In this document: in pieces, positions 38,101 to 49,539 of the stretch
Numbering within the stretch: position 1 is the first letter of the stretch
Layout of the letters: the number at the start of each line of letters is the position of its first letter
NCBI GenBank assembly: GCA_012932295.1
Contig: JAAONU010000014.1
Location: forward strand, 22,462,011-22,526,010
Source: Cyclina sinensis
Taxonomy: Eukaryota > Mollusca > Bivalvia > Venerida > Veneridae
DNA: 64,000 nt
Direction of reading: 5' to 3'
Notes under the pieces: generated by a model
What the model was told of the DNA's origin: nothing
Database searches by the model: none
What the model saw: only the letters and a program-made list of their open reading frames with translations
Translations under genes and position numbers: made by a program

Positions 38101-41100
38101 TATAAATGAAGGCTTTATGAGGTACAGTAGATAAATCTACTGTGAAATAATTAATATTCGTGGGGGATTAATTTTCGTGGATTTCGTGGTTCGGGTAACC
38201 CACGAAATCAAGTCCCGACGAACAAATTTTGCCAAAGATAATGTGAGACGTTGTTCGTAGTTGGTACATCGTCCGTAGACAAGTTGTGTGCTTAACCACG
38301 GTACTTCATTCAATGATTCAACGATAAACATAGGAATGAATCGGATACTAAACCGACAGATGATTTTTTCAGGTGTGTACCCGTATTTTGTTTGTTTACT
38401 AAGTGCATCCAAACTGAAAGTAGAAATTGTAGTGACGTAGCGTCACGTGTCTGTCAAACCGCACTATACTGCGGATGCTATTTACAGTTATACGGTCCCT
38501 GAATGAAATGTTTATTTTTACTGATATTGAGTAAACTATTATTACTGTGGAAGTTATTACTTAGTATAGTAAATTGACTACTGTATTTTGTTGTACTTAT
38601 TACAATGCTGCAAACAAAAAGGTTAATTGGCGCTAATTTAGGTTGCATTATCAAAGACGGAAGGCCGTTTTTCACAGCTTAAAAAAATCATAAAGACCGT
38701 TTTTACACACCTTAAATTTTATCAATGAAAAAGATGCGCAACATATCGCAAAGTATAATTGACACTTGACACTCGTTAATTGAGAAGACAGATCGATAGG
38801 TTAATTACCATAGTAACGAATCTTCGGTTGTTTGGTCAGGTACAAAAAAACGTTAACTTTCACGTGTCAACAATTTCAAAGCACAAATGCCGGATATTGC
38901 CGAATGTTGAAATCAACGAATTTTCGGCCCCGAATTTTTTTACCTGGCAACAGAATTCCACGAATTTACGACCCCACGAAATTGCCTTCTGCCGGCAAAC
39001 CACGAAATTTTATGCCCTCGAATTTAAATGATTTCACAGTATTTTTAGCCTCTGTGACCTTTAACCTAATCTAATAATTTGAACAACCAAACAACCTTTC
39101 TGAAAAACTGCCAGGATATTTGTACTGAAACAGTAGCCTCTAGAGCCTTAACAAGATATTTCTATTTTTGGGCTCTGTGACCTAGTCTTTGACCTCAGAT
39201 GACCCATATTCGAACTTGACCTAGAAACCAACAAAATAACCTTTCTGACATATTTCCAGAATATTTGGACTGAATATGTTACCTGTAGAGTGTAAACAAG
39301 GCTTTTAAAAATTTAAGCTCTGTGACCTAGTTTTTGACCTCAGATGATCCATATTCGAACTTGGGCTAGAAATCATCGAAACAACCTATCTGACATATTT
39401 CCAGGATATTTGGGCTGAAAGTGTTACCTCTAGAGTGTTAACAAGGTTTTTCCATATACAGGCTGTGTGACCTAGTTTTTGACCCCACATGACCCATATT
39501 CCAACTTGAGCTAGAAATCATCTTAACAGGCTTTCTGACAGTTTTCAGGAAATTTGGGCTAAAAATGTTACCTCCAGAGTGTTAACAAGGTTTTACCATA
39601 TTTGGGCTGTGTGACCTTGTTTTTGACCCTAAATAACACATATTCAAACCTGATCTAGAAATCATCAAAACAACCTTTCTGACATATTTCCAGGATATTT
39701 TGGCTGAAAATGTAACCTCTAGAGTGATAAAAAGGTTTTTCCATATTTGGTCTCAGTGACCTAGTTTTTGACCCCAGATGACCCATATTCAAACTTTGGC
39801 TAGAAATGACCCAAATAACCTTTCTGATATATTACAAGGACATTTGGGCTGAAAATGTTACCTCTAAAGTGTTAACAAGGTTTTTCAATATTTGGGTTCT
39901 GTGACCTAGTTTTTACCCCAGATGACCCATATTCGAACTTGGGCTAGAAATCACCCAAATAACCTTTCTGACGTATTACAAGGACGTTTGGACTGAAAAT
40001 GTGACCTCTAAAGTGTTAACAAGGTTTTTCCATATTTGGGCTCTGTGGCCTAGCTTTTGACCCCAGATGACCCATTATTAAACTTAACCTAGAAATCATC
40101 GATACAACCTTTCTGACATATCTCCAGGATATTTGAGCTGAAAATGTTACCTCTAGAGTGTTAACAAGGTTTTTACATATTCAGGCTGTGTGACCTAGAT
40201 TTTTACCCCAGATGACCTATATTCGAACCTGACCTAGAAATCATCGAAACAACCTATCTGACATATTTCCAGGATATTTGGGCTGAAAGTGTTACCTCTA
40301 GAGTGTTAACAAGGTTTTTCCATATACAGGCTGTGTGACCTAGTTTTTGACCCCACATGACCCATATTCCAACTTGAGCTAGAAATCATCTTAACAAGCT
40401 TTCTGACAGTTTTCAGGAAATTTGGGCTAAAAATGTTACCTCCAGAGTGTTAACAAGGTTTTACCATATTTGGGCTGTGTGACCTAGTTTTTGACCCCAC
40501 ATAACCCATATTCAAACCTGATCTAGAAATCATCAAAACAACCTTTCTGACATATTTCCAGGATATTTTGGCTGAAAATGTAACCTCTAGAGTGATAAAA
40601 AGGTTTTTCCATATTTGGTCTCAGTGACCTAGTTTTTGACCCCAGGTGACCCATATTCAAACTTTGGCTAGAAATGACCCAAATAACCTTTCTGATATAT
40701 TACAAGGACATTTCGGCTGAAAATGTTACCTCTAAAGTGTTAACAAGGTTTTTCAATATTTGGGTTCTGTGACCTAGTTTTTGACCCCAGATGACCCATA
40801 TTCGAACTTGGGCTAGAAATCACCCAAATAACCTTTCTGACGTATTACAAGGACGTTTGGACTGAAAATGTGACCTCTAAAGTGTTAACAAGGTTTTTCC
40901 ATATTTAGGCTCTGTGGCCTAGCTTTTGACCCCAGATGACCCATATTCAACCTTGACCTAGAAATAATCAAAACAACCTTTCTGACAAACTGCCAGGATA
41001 TTTGGGCTGAAAATGTTACCTCTAGAGTGTTAACAAGGTTTTTACATATACAGGCTGTGTGACCTAGTTTTTGACCCCAGATGACCCATATTTGGGCCGC

Positions 41101-44100
41101 CGGCTGAGAAAAGGGCCCTTAGGACATAATTTTTCAAAATTTACTTTTTTTTATTTTTTACTAGTTTGAACCCTTCTGAATGTAAAAGTATAGGTTATAT
41201 ATGTGTAATGGCAATAGTTAACGTCTAACAGTGTTTTGCAATGTGTACCTGTACAGCTCAACAACGAAGACGTTGTGTCGTGACGTCATGTTTTATAGTG
41301 AGGATATGTCATAATCAAATATCATGACTTTGGCATATATTAAATCAATAGGTTGGGTTAAATGTATGTATATGAAGCCGGGAGATTTGGTTAAATGTAT
41401 CGTTTTAATCATTGGTGTTGGAGGACCAGGTTTAAATATATATTTAATTTCTTTCTACTGAAAGAGAAGTTAGGTAACAGAACACAGTTATTGAAGGTTG
41501 GTTTAATTATAAATCATATTCCTCAACAATGCACAACATAAATAAATAATTCATAGACATTTATTTATTTATTTATTTGTTTATTTATTTATTTACTGAA
41601 GTCTCAGTAAAATATAATATAACCGTTTTATGACAAACCCTACCTTAATGATATTGTATAATTACTGCATTATACAAAGTTGATCATACTGAAAAAAATC
41701 AACGATTTCTCTTGTATTTAATCATACCCTAGAGACTTGTATTACTATGAAGCAAATACGTAAAGCAATAGGAAACAAATGTTATGATAATAAAGTAAAA
41801 ATGCAACTCCTGTTGCTATGGCAACCGAAATTCAAAGCATACAAAAGGCCAAAGATATCGACCTACATAGCTAAAATGTAAACCAAAACAAGCAAAAATT
41901 ACAAGAATTAATCAATATGAAATAATATGCTTTCAAACTGTTCTTCAATATCTGATTGAATGATGTCTGACTTGTGATAGACTTAATTTGTTGCGACAGT
42001 GAGAACCGAAATACATACTTTGTATAATGACATCATACTAGTCTCATGACGTTCTTGACGTCATGTTATTATATATATAATGAAAAACGCGTTTAGTGCT
42101 TTACTAAAAACGTTATATAGCTCATGACTTAGTGGAGATAACTTCTTCAAATTTCATATGTAAGTGGTAAAGCTTTCTCTTTATGACAAGTGTGTTTCCT
42201 TAATTTACATTCCGTCAATAAAGTAGAATTTGTCATGGAACTACTACACAAGATTTAATTAACAACTTTGTAGATTTTAACTGTTGTGTGTTTAACAGCA
42301 TGTGTGAATTAAAAAATTGAATACCCGAGTACTACATATCATAGTTTATATTTCAGAAATATTTCTGTGATAAAGAATTTGCTCTGGTATGTCCAGTATG
42401 ATATAGGTAGTCAAACACATAATTTATTCCTCATGAGAAGGTTTGGGCACAGATGGTCTAGGACAGGTAGTGTCTTTGTGTGGAATGTGGACAAACTGTC
42501 TCAAGTTGTCATAGAGATACCAGGCTCTTTTGGCAGACAGTCCACTACATTCTAATCTTGGTGGAAGCATTCCAACCTCAACATGTTTTCCTTTTTTCAA
42601 CAGACAGATTTCTTTCTCAACAGAATGCACATTTTTACGTACAAAGACACTTCCTGGATGTAATGATGTAAATCTGAAATGTTGGTAGTTCTGAATTTGA
42701 GGTACTGGCCTAAAAAGAGCCTTAAGAAAAGTTTTCCAGTCTCTCCATATCCATGATGTATTTTGACCACCTGTATCATACTGGACAACACTTGCATATT
42801 TTGTTGACTTAGCTATTGCATTTGAAAAATCTGAAACACAATCAATGTCATGTCTTCTGAGACTTTTCCTACCTAAACCAAACATCCCATCAACTAGGCA
42901 GCGTGCATGGTATGGCTTCATGAAATGAAGATAAATTTCTTCATGAAGACCACTTAAAATTCTCCAGGACAAATAGCCAGTCATAATTTGATTTTTATTT
43001 TGGCCACCACAGTTATCAGCATTTAAACAGCACCTTTTCTCACCTTCAGACAAATATGCAAAATAATGGTCAAGCATTGAAATTACAGCATTTGAGCTAT
43101 GACCCTGAGCCCCATCTGTTGCAATACAATTTTCTTCTGAATATATATAGTTTGTCTGTTCATTTCTCCCATCATTGCAGACCCCAAACCACATGCACTT
43201 AAGTGGACTTTTGTAATATAGTGGTCCTTCCTGTCTAACATGAGATGGCACTAAGACACTGTTAGCAAAGTCAAATGTATAATGTACATAGTATAAATTC
43301 TGTGAACAGGGTCCTGGATTTTGAACTTTCTGGTGATCCTGTAGTTCATCTGTTGCTTTTTACACTGTTGTTTATAAAAGTCTCTCTCTGTTTGGGCTCC
43401 ATGGAGATGATCAGTTAGATCCTGGGCGATTTTCAATCTCTCAGCCTCAGTATTAAATCTCTAAAATAAAAATGGATTTTTTCATAATACAAATTATAAA
43501 GAATGAGTTTACATTGATGAAGTAACTGCTCTAACCTTACACAAGTTGGTATGCCATCAGTTAATTAATATAACAGTAAGCCTAATTTGTATCATATCAT
43601 AAAATAAAATTTACTAAAAACATAAATAAGTGCATATTTATAGTTCTAATGGTTCTATAGTCATGAAATAAATGGCAAGTTAAATGTATGATTGGTAAAT
43701 TTCAACAATAAACTGCAACTGAAATAACATATTATGCCAGAGGTTTTAAATGTAAGCAAGTCATCTGGCTGTTCCAAGTTGAAAATATCTGTTTAGATTT
43801 ATTATAGACACATTTTTTTCAATATTTGATATCATATACTACTATAATACAGATGTGAGATCTAAACTTACAGTTTTCACTTTGTCTTGGAATTCCTCAC
43901 ATATAGGGCAGACATCAGTTCTGTTATCCATGAATGTGATGTGAGGTACACACTGGTGCCATATTCTCCTGTATCAAGACACATTTATTGATTAAAGACA
44001 AAGTAATAACTGTCAAAAAAAGGAGAAAATATTAAGTGAGGGGACACTCTTTTAGGTGGTTTTGTTCCCAACTAGACAGTGTGCATACAAACATGTACTT

Positions 44101-47100
44101 CTGATATGAAGGTGTCTCTTTATATACATTTAATGAGTTTAAAAGATCCTGTTATGAAATTTTAATTAAAATTTCAAACAACTTCTTGAATAAATTTAAC
44201 ATATTTTAAAAGTATTTACAGTAAATTTATGGAATATAAAATCTAACATTCTTGCATGCAGCTATAATAAAAGGAAAAGTAGTTTTACAGTCATACCTAA
44301 ATGTGGTCTCTGACACAATTCTAACATCCATTTCCTGGCATGATGTCTCATATTCCTTGTGAACTGATACATAGGTACAGGATCTTGGGAGATAGACAGG
44401 GGGAGCATCATCTCTTCCTCTTTTGGCAGCTGGTTGTGGCATACCATACCTCTGTGAGTGCCTAATTAAAATACATTTGTATAAAATTTAAGAAATGACA
44501 TAACTTGAAAGTATAATCAATAAATTTTCTGTCAACACAGTCATGTGTTCATCAACAAAGTAATCACTTATTTTATTGCAAAAAGCAAATATATTTTAAA
44601 ATAAGGTTAATATTTTTTAACTCATGTGTTCATCAACAACTAGAACCATTTAGTTTGATTAAATAATGAATATATAATGCATATTGTGCACATAATTTGG
44701 AATGCAATGACTTTTTTCAATTATAAAACATGCATATATTTTATAATTGTTTGGCTTCAGTGACAAATTACAATGAACAACATCAAGCATTTAATCTGAC
44801 CTTTAACTGTTATTAACATTTTCATTGCAACCTGTCAATGCAAGGCATGGGGATAAATACTTTAAAATATATATTTCTTAAAAAATTGGAATATTAAAAT
44901 AATATGGGGGAATGTCAAGGGTTTTATACCTATGCATTTTAATGTCTCTGTTTTAGGTTCATCAAATAAAAATGACTTCCTGTAGGGCATCTCATTGATT
45001 TCTGTTTATAATTATACTCTATCACAAACAAAATATGTTTTTTTTTTTAGATATAAAATGAAATTGGCAAACTACAACTCACTAATTTTATAAAATTAAA
45101 TTTTAAATAATGGCACACATTTTTACAAACTTACCCTTCTAAGAAGCTGACAACTCTCCTAGCATCCTCATAAGTCACTGCATGTTTTGGTCTCCTGTTT
45201 GCATTTCCATGGGTCCTTGGAACTATTCCATATGTTTTCATGTGTTTTTTAAGATTTTTGAGGTATCTATCTCCTACTCCATTTACATAAAGGAAGCATT
45301 CTTTACAGACATCAGTATTATTATATTGGTAATTGAACTTATGTCCTTTCCTTTCACCTGTCCTGGTTTTATTACCCTGACTTGCACCACAAGCCTGCAA
45401 CTGCCCCATTATTAGCATATCTTTACACTCCTTTTCCATTTCTTTCATGTTGAGTCTGTGTTCATGTATACTCTGACTTTTAAACTGCAATAAACATTTC
45501 TTTGAACATAGAGAAACACATTGATCATTTTGTACTGGTACCCCAAGTGGATCCTCACAATCCAATTCTACAGCTGGTGATGTGGGTGGGGTACGACATT
45601 TCAACCCGCTCTCAGATTCTTTTAACACAAAATCATTAATTCTAGATATTATCAGAGGAGAAGTGATTAAAGGTGAATCAATCTCTTCACTGTCTGAAAA
45701 ATCACAATAGCTGTCTTCTACCTGAGTTGTTCCGGAAGGTTGTGCACATGAACTTGATGAACATTTACCGGTACTTTCATTTCCAGAGACGGATTCCACT
45801 GTGAGAGTTTGTAAATAATCACCAAGATCCTCATCTAACTGTCTTTGAAGGTCATGGTTAGAACACTCTATATTTAAACTTACTGGAACTGCCATAACGA
45901 CATTTTAACAATCCTCGATAAAAGATTTATACCATGATAAATACAGATAAAATGTATCGGCTGCTGCTACTTATGTAAACATTATGGCGCCACCTTTTGC
46001 ATTTCCGTGTCGGGTTTATTTTATAATTATTTGCAAAAAGAACAACTGAGTTTATGTAATTTAGTAACATAAATGCAAAGCAGTTTAAAAAAGTTGAATT
46101 CAAACAATATTTAATATTTTATTACATTGTTGTTATGAAAAGTTTGCCAAAGTCTGGTAGAGATTATTGGAAAAGTGGAAATTCCATAACGTCATCATTT
46201 TATCTGTGTCACGCAAAACTATTAATAGATGTCGTAAGGGCCCTTTTCTCAGCCGGCGGCCCATTTATACTTGAGCTAGAAATCATCAAAACAACATTTC
46301 TGACATATTTCCAGGATATTTTGGCTGAAAATGTTACCTCTACAGTGATAAAAAGGTTTTTCCATATTTGGTCTCAGTGACCTAGTTTTTGACCCCAGAT
46401 AACCCATATTCGAACCTGGGCTAGAAATCATCTCAATAACCTTTCTGACATATTACAAGAATATTTGGGCTGAAAATGTTACCTCTAAAGTGTTAACAAG
46501 GTTTTTCCATATTTGTTCTCTGTGACCTAGTTTTTGACCCTAGATGACCCATATTCGAACCTGGGCTAGAAATCATCCAAATAACCTTTCTGACATATTA
46601 CAAGGAAATAAGAACTCAAAATGTGACCTCTAAAGAGTTAACAAGGTTTTTCCATATTTAGGCTCTGTGACCTAGTTTTTGAACCCAGATGACCCATATT
46701 CGAACTTGAGCTAGAAATCATCTTAACAACCTATCTGACAAATTTCCAGGATATTCGGGCTGAAAATCTTACCTCTATGGTGTTAACAAGGTTTTTCCAT
46801 ATTTGGTCTCAGTGACCTAGTTTTTGACCCCAGATGACCCATATTCGAACCTGGGCTAGAAATCATCTCAATAACCTTTCTGACATATTACAAGAATATT
46901 TGGGCTGAAAATGTTACCTCTAAAGTGTTAACAAGGTTTTCCCATATTTGTTCTCTGTGACCTAGTTTTTGAACCCAGATGACCCATATTCAAACTTGAG
47001 CTAGAAATCATCTTAACAACCTATCTGACAAATTTCCAGGATATTCGGGCTGAAAATCTTACCTCTAGGGTGTTAACAAGGTTTTTCCATATTTGGGCTG

Positions 47101-49167
47101 TGTGACCTAGTTTTTGACCCCAGATGACCCATATTCAAACTTGGGCTAGAAATCAACAAAATAACCTTTCTGACAAATTGCCAGGACATTTGGACTGAAA
47201 CAGTACCCTCTAGAGCCTTAACAAGATTTTTCTATTTTTAGGTCATGTGACCTAGTTTTTGACCCCAGATGACCCATATGCGAACTCGTCCGAGTAATTA
47301 CTGGGCAAACATCCTGACCAAGTTTTGTGACAATTGGAGCAAAAATGTGACCAGTAGAGTGTTAACGAACTAAGTGTGAACGGACGACGGACAACAAACG
47401 ACGGACGACGGACATTCATCGATCCTAATAGCTCACCCTGAGCCAGCTCGGGTGAGCTAAAAAAATCACTTTGCACCGATGAAGATTAAGCAATGTTATT
47501 TATGGCTGGCCACGCCATCTGATAAATGTACAGATTTACTTCAAGGAATCATTTTTTTTTACTTTTAATTTATGAGTTTTGATCAATAGGATATTAAGAG
47601 TTAAGATTAAAAGTCCATCAAGGGTTTCCATTTACTGTCCTTTAGTTACAAGAATACTAAGACACTTTAAAATGATTGTGGTTTTTATCCGACAAATTGA
47701 TACTGCTATACTTCCCAGTAATAATGTGGATTTCCTTTCGTTACTTACAGACAAGCCAGGTTTTCGCTAAATTTTTGTGACTTTTGCAACTCATTTTGGA
47801 AAACTTTATTACACTGTAAAGGAATATCTGGTTGAGTACAGGTCGAGATTCCATCTGCGTCTGAAATAGTAAAGGGGATCAAATTTCACTGATGTGTACC
47901 CTGATGGTCTTCACCAGCATAAGATAAAAATAACTACCATGACCACGGACTAAACCTTTTGTACAGTGAAAGATAAAATTCATGTTACAAAAGCTCAAAA
48001 GTTTTGAGTTGGCTTACCATGTTTTTTTGCATATCTGAAACTAACATTTGACAGACATACCGTCTCTATGCACTTACATGCGATCAACTTCAACAATTTT
48101 TAATCGTCATTTTTGTAAATGAAACAATTCTTAGAACTCGCAAGTACCATTGCAATGCATGCATCTGCTCAATCCAACTCCTGGATAAAAGCCACGACAT
48201 GAAAACATAGCCATGTCAAAAAATCAAACAAACAAACAAACAAAAACCTGGATCGTTCAATTAAAATGAGCTCGCAAGATGCATTGTTTTACAGCACATG
48301 CAAATTTACACAAAATATAAACAAATTTTGGCCGGATAATGGGGTACATTAGTGGGTTATCTACACTGAATACTCTCTGAATGTGCTATTTGGTCTACCT
48401 TTGATGTTATCTGAGTAAGGGAGATAATTTGTTATCAGGAATGTCCCTCATTAGACAAGAAAAAAACAATGAATGAAAATACAATGAATGCAAAGTTAAT
48501 GTTATTAATTCGTACCAGATGGCTTTCTACACAAATGAGCCATGACCTGTTTGAATCTTCTGTTGCTAAACACGTGCGTCAGATATTCGTTTTCTGGTGA
48601 ATATTTCTGTAGTTCAGAGTGAATACAGTCGCCAAATTTCACATGGTTTCTGTATGTATAAGAAAAAATTCATTAAATTAAATGCGTTTATACCGTATAA
48701 ACTGGCAAAAGTCAATTTTTAAAAAAAAATCAAATTGTGTTGAAAAGCTAACAGATTGTATTGTTTTTTATTTTCATTCGTACTGAAAACACCTTGCAGT
48801 CACATAAATTTGTCAGGCATCTTTTTCATGCTCACCCTAAGCGCTGTACTGTAATCGCGAAAACCAAGCATCTGACCATCTGTTAATTACATTGAAAGAA
48901 AACAAGATCTGAAGATATATATTTATTCCTTGAATGTCATATTCAAATATATCAATTGTTAGCTCTAATTTCATCAGATAATTTAAATTATACAAAACCT
49001 GCATAAATCGTGAATGTCCGTAATATTTATTTGCTCTCGACATTTACATAAGGGAAGCAAGTTTTCTTCCAGTGCATCGTTAGCGCAAATACTCCGTGAA
49101 AATATCCCCGGAAGGTCAAAATCTCTCAGGTTATATGCATCATTGACGGATATGATAATGATAAAAT
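32192..49167 (-). CDS. Cysteine-rich multi-exon protein, C-terminal 378 residues (5' end not found)
   Basis: Eight minus-strand exons join in phase: 49,167-48,999; 48,649-48,516; 47,860-47,749; 37,133-37,014; 35,393-35,307; 34,595-34,450; 32,909-32,774; 32,423-32,192 (TAA). Every junction has an AG acceptor and a GT donor (mostly GTAAGT, GTAATT, GTAGGT, GTTAGT, GTTTTG) and the split codons match at all seven introns (phases 2,1,2,2,2,1,2). The product has about 28 cysteines in spaced helices, e.g. CREQINITDIHDLC, FGDCIHSELQKYSPENEYL, VMAHLCRKPS, ECYWRIVENTC, KQECHKAVHTMRQC, LEDCINDVYMGGFKK and TTQCIEGVLHQCPVNAEHLL. This resembles secreted DUF19/T20D4.11-like cysteine modules, about two of them. 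The tail is basic (RSRSRSG), then hydrophobic (TLMLIFIRLLF), possibly a membrane or GPI signal. No initiator or signal-peptide exon was found upstream of 49,167. Function unknown. The join is my inference; the exon signals and phases are seen directly. Confidence 0.72.
32956..33300. other. Intron sequence, nothing recognised
   Basis: Part of the intron between the exons at 34,450 and 32,909; the plus-strand 101-residue open frame here has no family features and lies antisense within the intron. Confidence 0.4.
33590..34360 (+). repeat. Tandem-core element with terminal hairpin (GGGGTAGCAACC family)
   Basis: About four units of roughly 140 bp: TGACCTTGACCTTGNGGGTA, GCAACCNAATTATTGCGCTC, TGCACATCGTCTCATAATGG, TGATCACTTGTGCCAAGTTA, AGCAGTTTAAAAGTTATRGA, GCGGACACGAAATG. 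A GACGGACGGACAG stretch at 34,185-34,205 and an end hairpin at about 34,332-34,355 (AACCCCGC...GCGGAAGGGG) close it. It is intronic in the Cys-rich gene. Confidence 0.65.
34668..34952 (+). mobile_element. hAT-like MITE, copy 2
   Basis: Starts ACAGGGGCGGTTCCAGGAG and ends CCTTGGATCCGCTAG, giving imperfect inverted ends (CAGGGGCGGTTCC against CTAGCGGATCC). The body is colinear with 27,004-27,275. A C17-type homopolymer run lies at 34,912-34,929. It lies in the intron directly upstream of the exon at 34,595-34,450. Confidence 0.65.
35745..36640 (+). repeat. Tandem-core element with TATGTCTCCCCC hairpin end
   Basis: Starts CATATGTCTCCCCCCAGCC. Five units of about 157 bp follow, with CCCAAGTTTCATAAAAATCC at 35,891, 36,050, 36,181, 36,338 and 36,494, and CCTCCAAGTGTGACCTTGAC, CTTGAGACACCACA between. 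Next is GACGGACGGACGGACGGAC (36,556-36,585) and an end hairpin, TATGTCTCCCCC / GGGGGGAGACATA (36,608-36,637). A shorter internal unit (36,100-36,165) also carries GACGGAC and TATGTCTCCCCC, as if two element copies had fused. The open frames on the minus strand are incidental. Confidence 0.8.
36648..36754 (-). other. Candidate alternative exon
   Basis: An open 107-bp block with acceptor TTGCAATTAG and donor AAAAG|GTATGC encodes a non-repetitive peptide containing NVETSLNSAF, AGSPVNPDR and ISIFDGK. Its entry phase (2) fits the exon ending at 37,014, but its exit phase (1) does not fit the exon at 35,393. It would fit splicing straight to 32,909. It may be an alternative exon, a leftover exon, or chance. 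Confidence 0.3.
36761..36980 (+). repeat. 119-bp tandem duplication (two copies)
   Basis: GCAAGCAAATCGGCCCATGC begins at 36,761 and again at 36,880. The two copies remain nearly identical through CTACAGCCGCGCAAAGTGAG, TGCTCTCAACAGAGCAAATT and CGCGGTACTTTCTTC. The high similarity implies a recent duplication. It is intronic, just upstream of the candidate exon at 36,754. Confidence 0.85.
37826..38137 (+). repeat. Left end of the GGTGAGC-family repeat array
   Basis: Starts AAAACAAGAGGGCCTTGATG, then GCCCTGGATCGATCACCTGA, a bivalve repeat terminus. The body (GTGACCTTGACC-rich) continues after the nested element at 38,138-39,041 and the array ends near 47,460. Confidence 0.65.
38138..39041. mobile_element. 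TACTGTGAAAT inverted-repeat element (mariner-like MITE)
   Basis: Left end TACTGTGAAATAATTAATAT, right end (reversed) TACTGTGAAATCATTTAAAT, both followed by a TTCG-G block. Internal copies of CCACGAAAT and TTCGTGG words are visible. Ends and TA flanks fit a Tc1/mariner-type TA target duplication. There is no transposase frame, so it is non-autonomous. It is nested in the repeat that starts at 37,826. Confidence 0.7.
39042..41093 (+). repeat. 145-bp tandem array, left part
   Basis: About 14 units containing GTGACCTAGTTTTTGACCCC, AGATGACCCATATTCGAACT, TGGGCTAGAAATCATC, AACCTTTCTGACATATT, CCAGGATATTTGGGCTGAAA, ATGTTACCTCTAGAGTGTTA and ACAAGGTTTTTCCATATT. A block at 39,366-39,900 recurs almost exactly at 40,234-40,770, an offset of about 868 bp or six units. 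The array lies in the 10.6-kb intron of the Cys-rich gene. Confidence 0.9.
41094..46262 (-). mobile_element. 5,169-bp DNA transposon, Sola-like/DUF7869 type, 28-bp TIRs
   Basis: Perfect 28-bp terminal inverted repeats (GGGCCGCCGGCTGAGAAAAG then GGCCCTTA) lie at 41,094-41,121 and 46,235-46,262, extended by one mismatch plus GACAT. A 4-bp direct repeat ATTT flanks it (41,090-41,093 and 46,263-46,266). Removing the element and one ATTT restores the 145-bp unit without gain or loss (GACCCATATTTATACTTGAG against the array consensus GACCCATATTCGAACTTGAG). It holds one multi-exon transposase gene on the minus strand. The 4-bp duplication fits the Sola group; the superfamily name is inference. Confidence 0.9.
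42424..45895 (-). pseudogene. DDE-type transposase (DUF7869/Sola-like), five exons, one frameshift
   Basis: Exons on the minus strand: 45,895-45,135; 44,461-44,297; 43,968-43,872; 43,460-42,424, with in-phase GT-AG junctions; the last may be split. About 686 codons from ATG (MAVPVSLNIEC). The N-terminal 130 residues are acidic and Ser/Thr-rich. Then come CKECFLYVNGVGDRYLKNL, PRTHGNANRRP and a Cys pair CPICEEF, the usual DNA-binding-side module of this family. The C-terminal catalytic region has HYTFDFA, GPLYYKSPLK, LNADNCGGQNKNQ (acidic residue in a DNCxGQNKN box), FMKPYHARCLVDGMFGLGRK and a WRDWKTF motif. The reading frame shifts by one at an A5 run (plus-strand T5, 43,357-43,361), so this copy may be inactive, or the base may be an assembly error. 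It is transcribed in the same direction as the host gene. Confidence 0.8.
46267..47462 (+). repeat. 145-bp tandem array, right part, with terminal hairpin
   Basis: Continues the same units as 39,042-41,093 for about eight copies; a 437-bp (three-unit) block recurs internally. It ends with GGACGACGGACAACAAACG, ACGGACGACGGACATTC, and the hairpin GCTCACCC-TGAGCCAGCTC-GGGTGAGC followed by TAAAAA (47,430-47,462). Confidence 0.88.
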
Positions 49168-49235
49168 CTGAAATAAACAAACACACCTGCAGGAAAAAAG
49201 GGTGTTATTTCTACACTGTTGAAGACAGTTGTTTT

Positions 49236-49535
49236 TATGGGGAAGATTAGTAGTCCAGCGGTAATGCGGGACATGTAATCCAGTGGTTGTGAGTTTGATC
49301 CCACGCTTCTCCACTAGTATTACTTATTGTCTTACGAATGAAACATTAAACCCAGGTCTGTACACTAATCTTGTAAAAGAACCAGGGGTGTCTCTGAAAT
49401 CGGATGTTTCTGTATCTTGCGCTATTCCTCACATCCTGAAATAAATAACATCTTCAGGCTTGGGGCGTTGCTCATTTGTCCAACCGGTTCCGACGATGAA
49501 TAAATTAAAAGAAGACAATAGATACTCCGCTTCGA
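49236..49535 (+). repeat. tRNA-derived SINE, ATTAAACCCAGGTC core
   Basis: A-box TAGTCCAGCGG at about 49,250 (matches the TRGYNNANNGG consensus), B-box-like GAGTTTGATCCCA at about 49,290. The body contains GAATGAAACATTAAACCCAG, GTGTCTCTGAAATCGGATG and GTCCAACCGGTTCCGACGA, with tail AATAAATTAAAA. The same core recurs inverted at 53,630-53,790. It lies just upstream of the first recognised exon of the Cys-rich gene. Confidence 0.7.
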
Positions 49536-49539
49536 ACCC

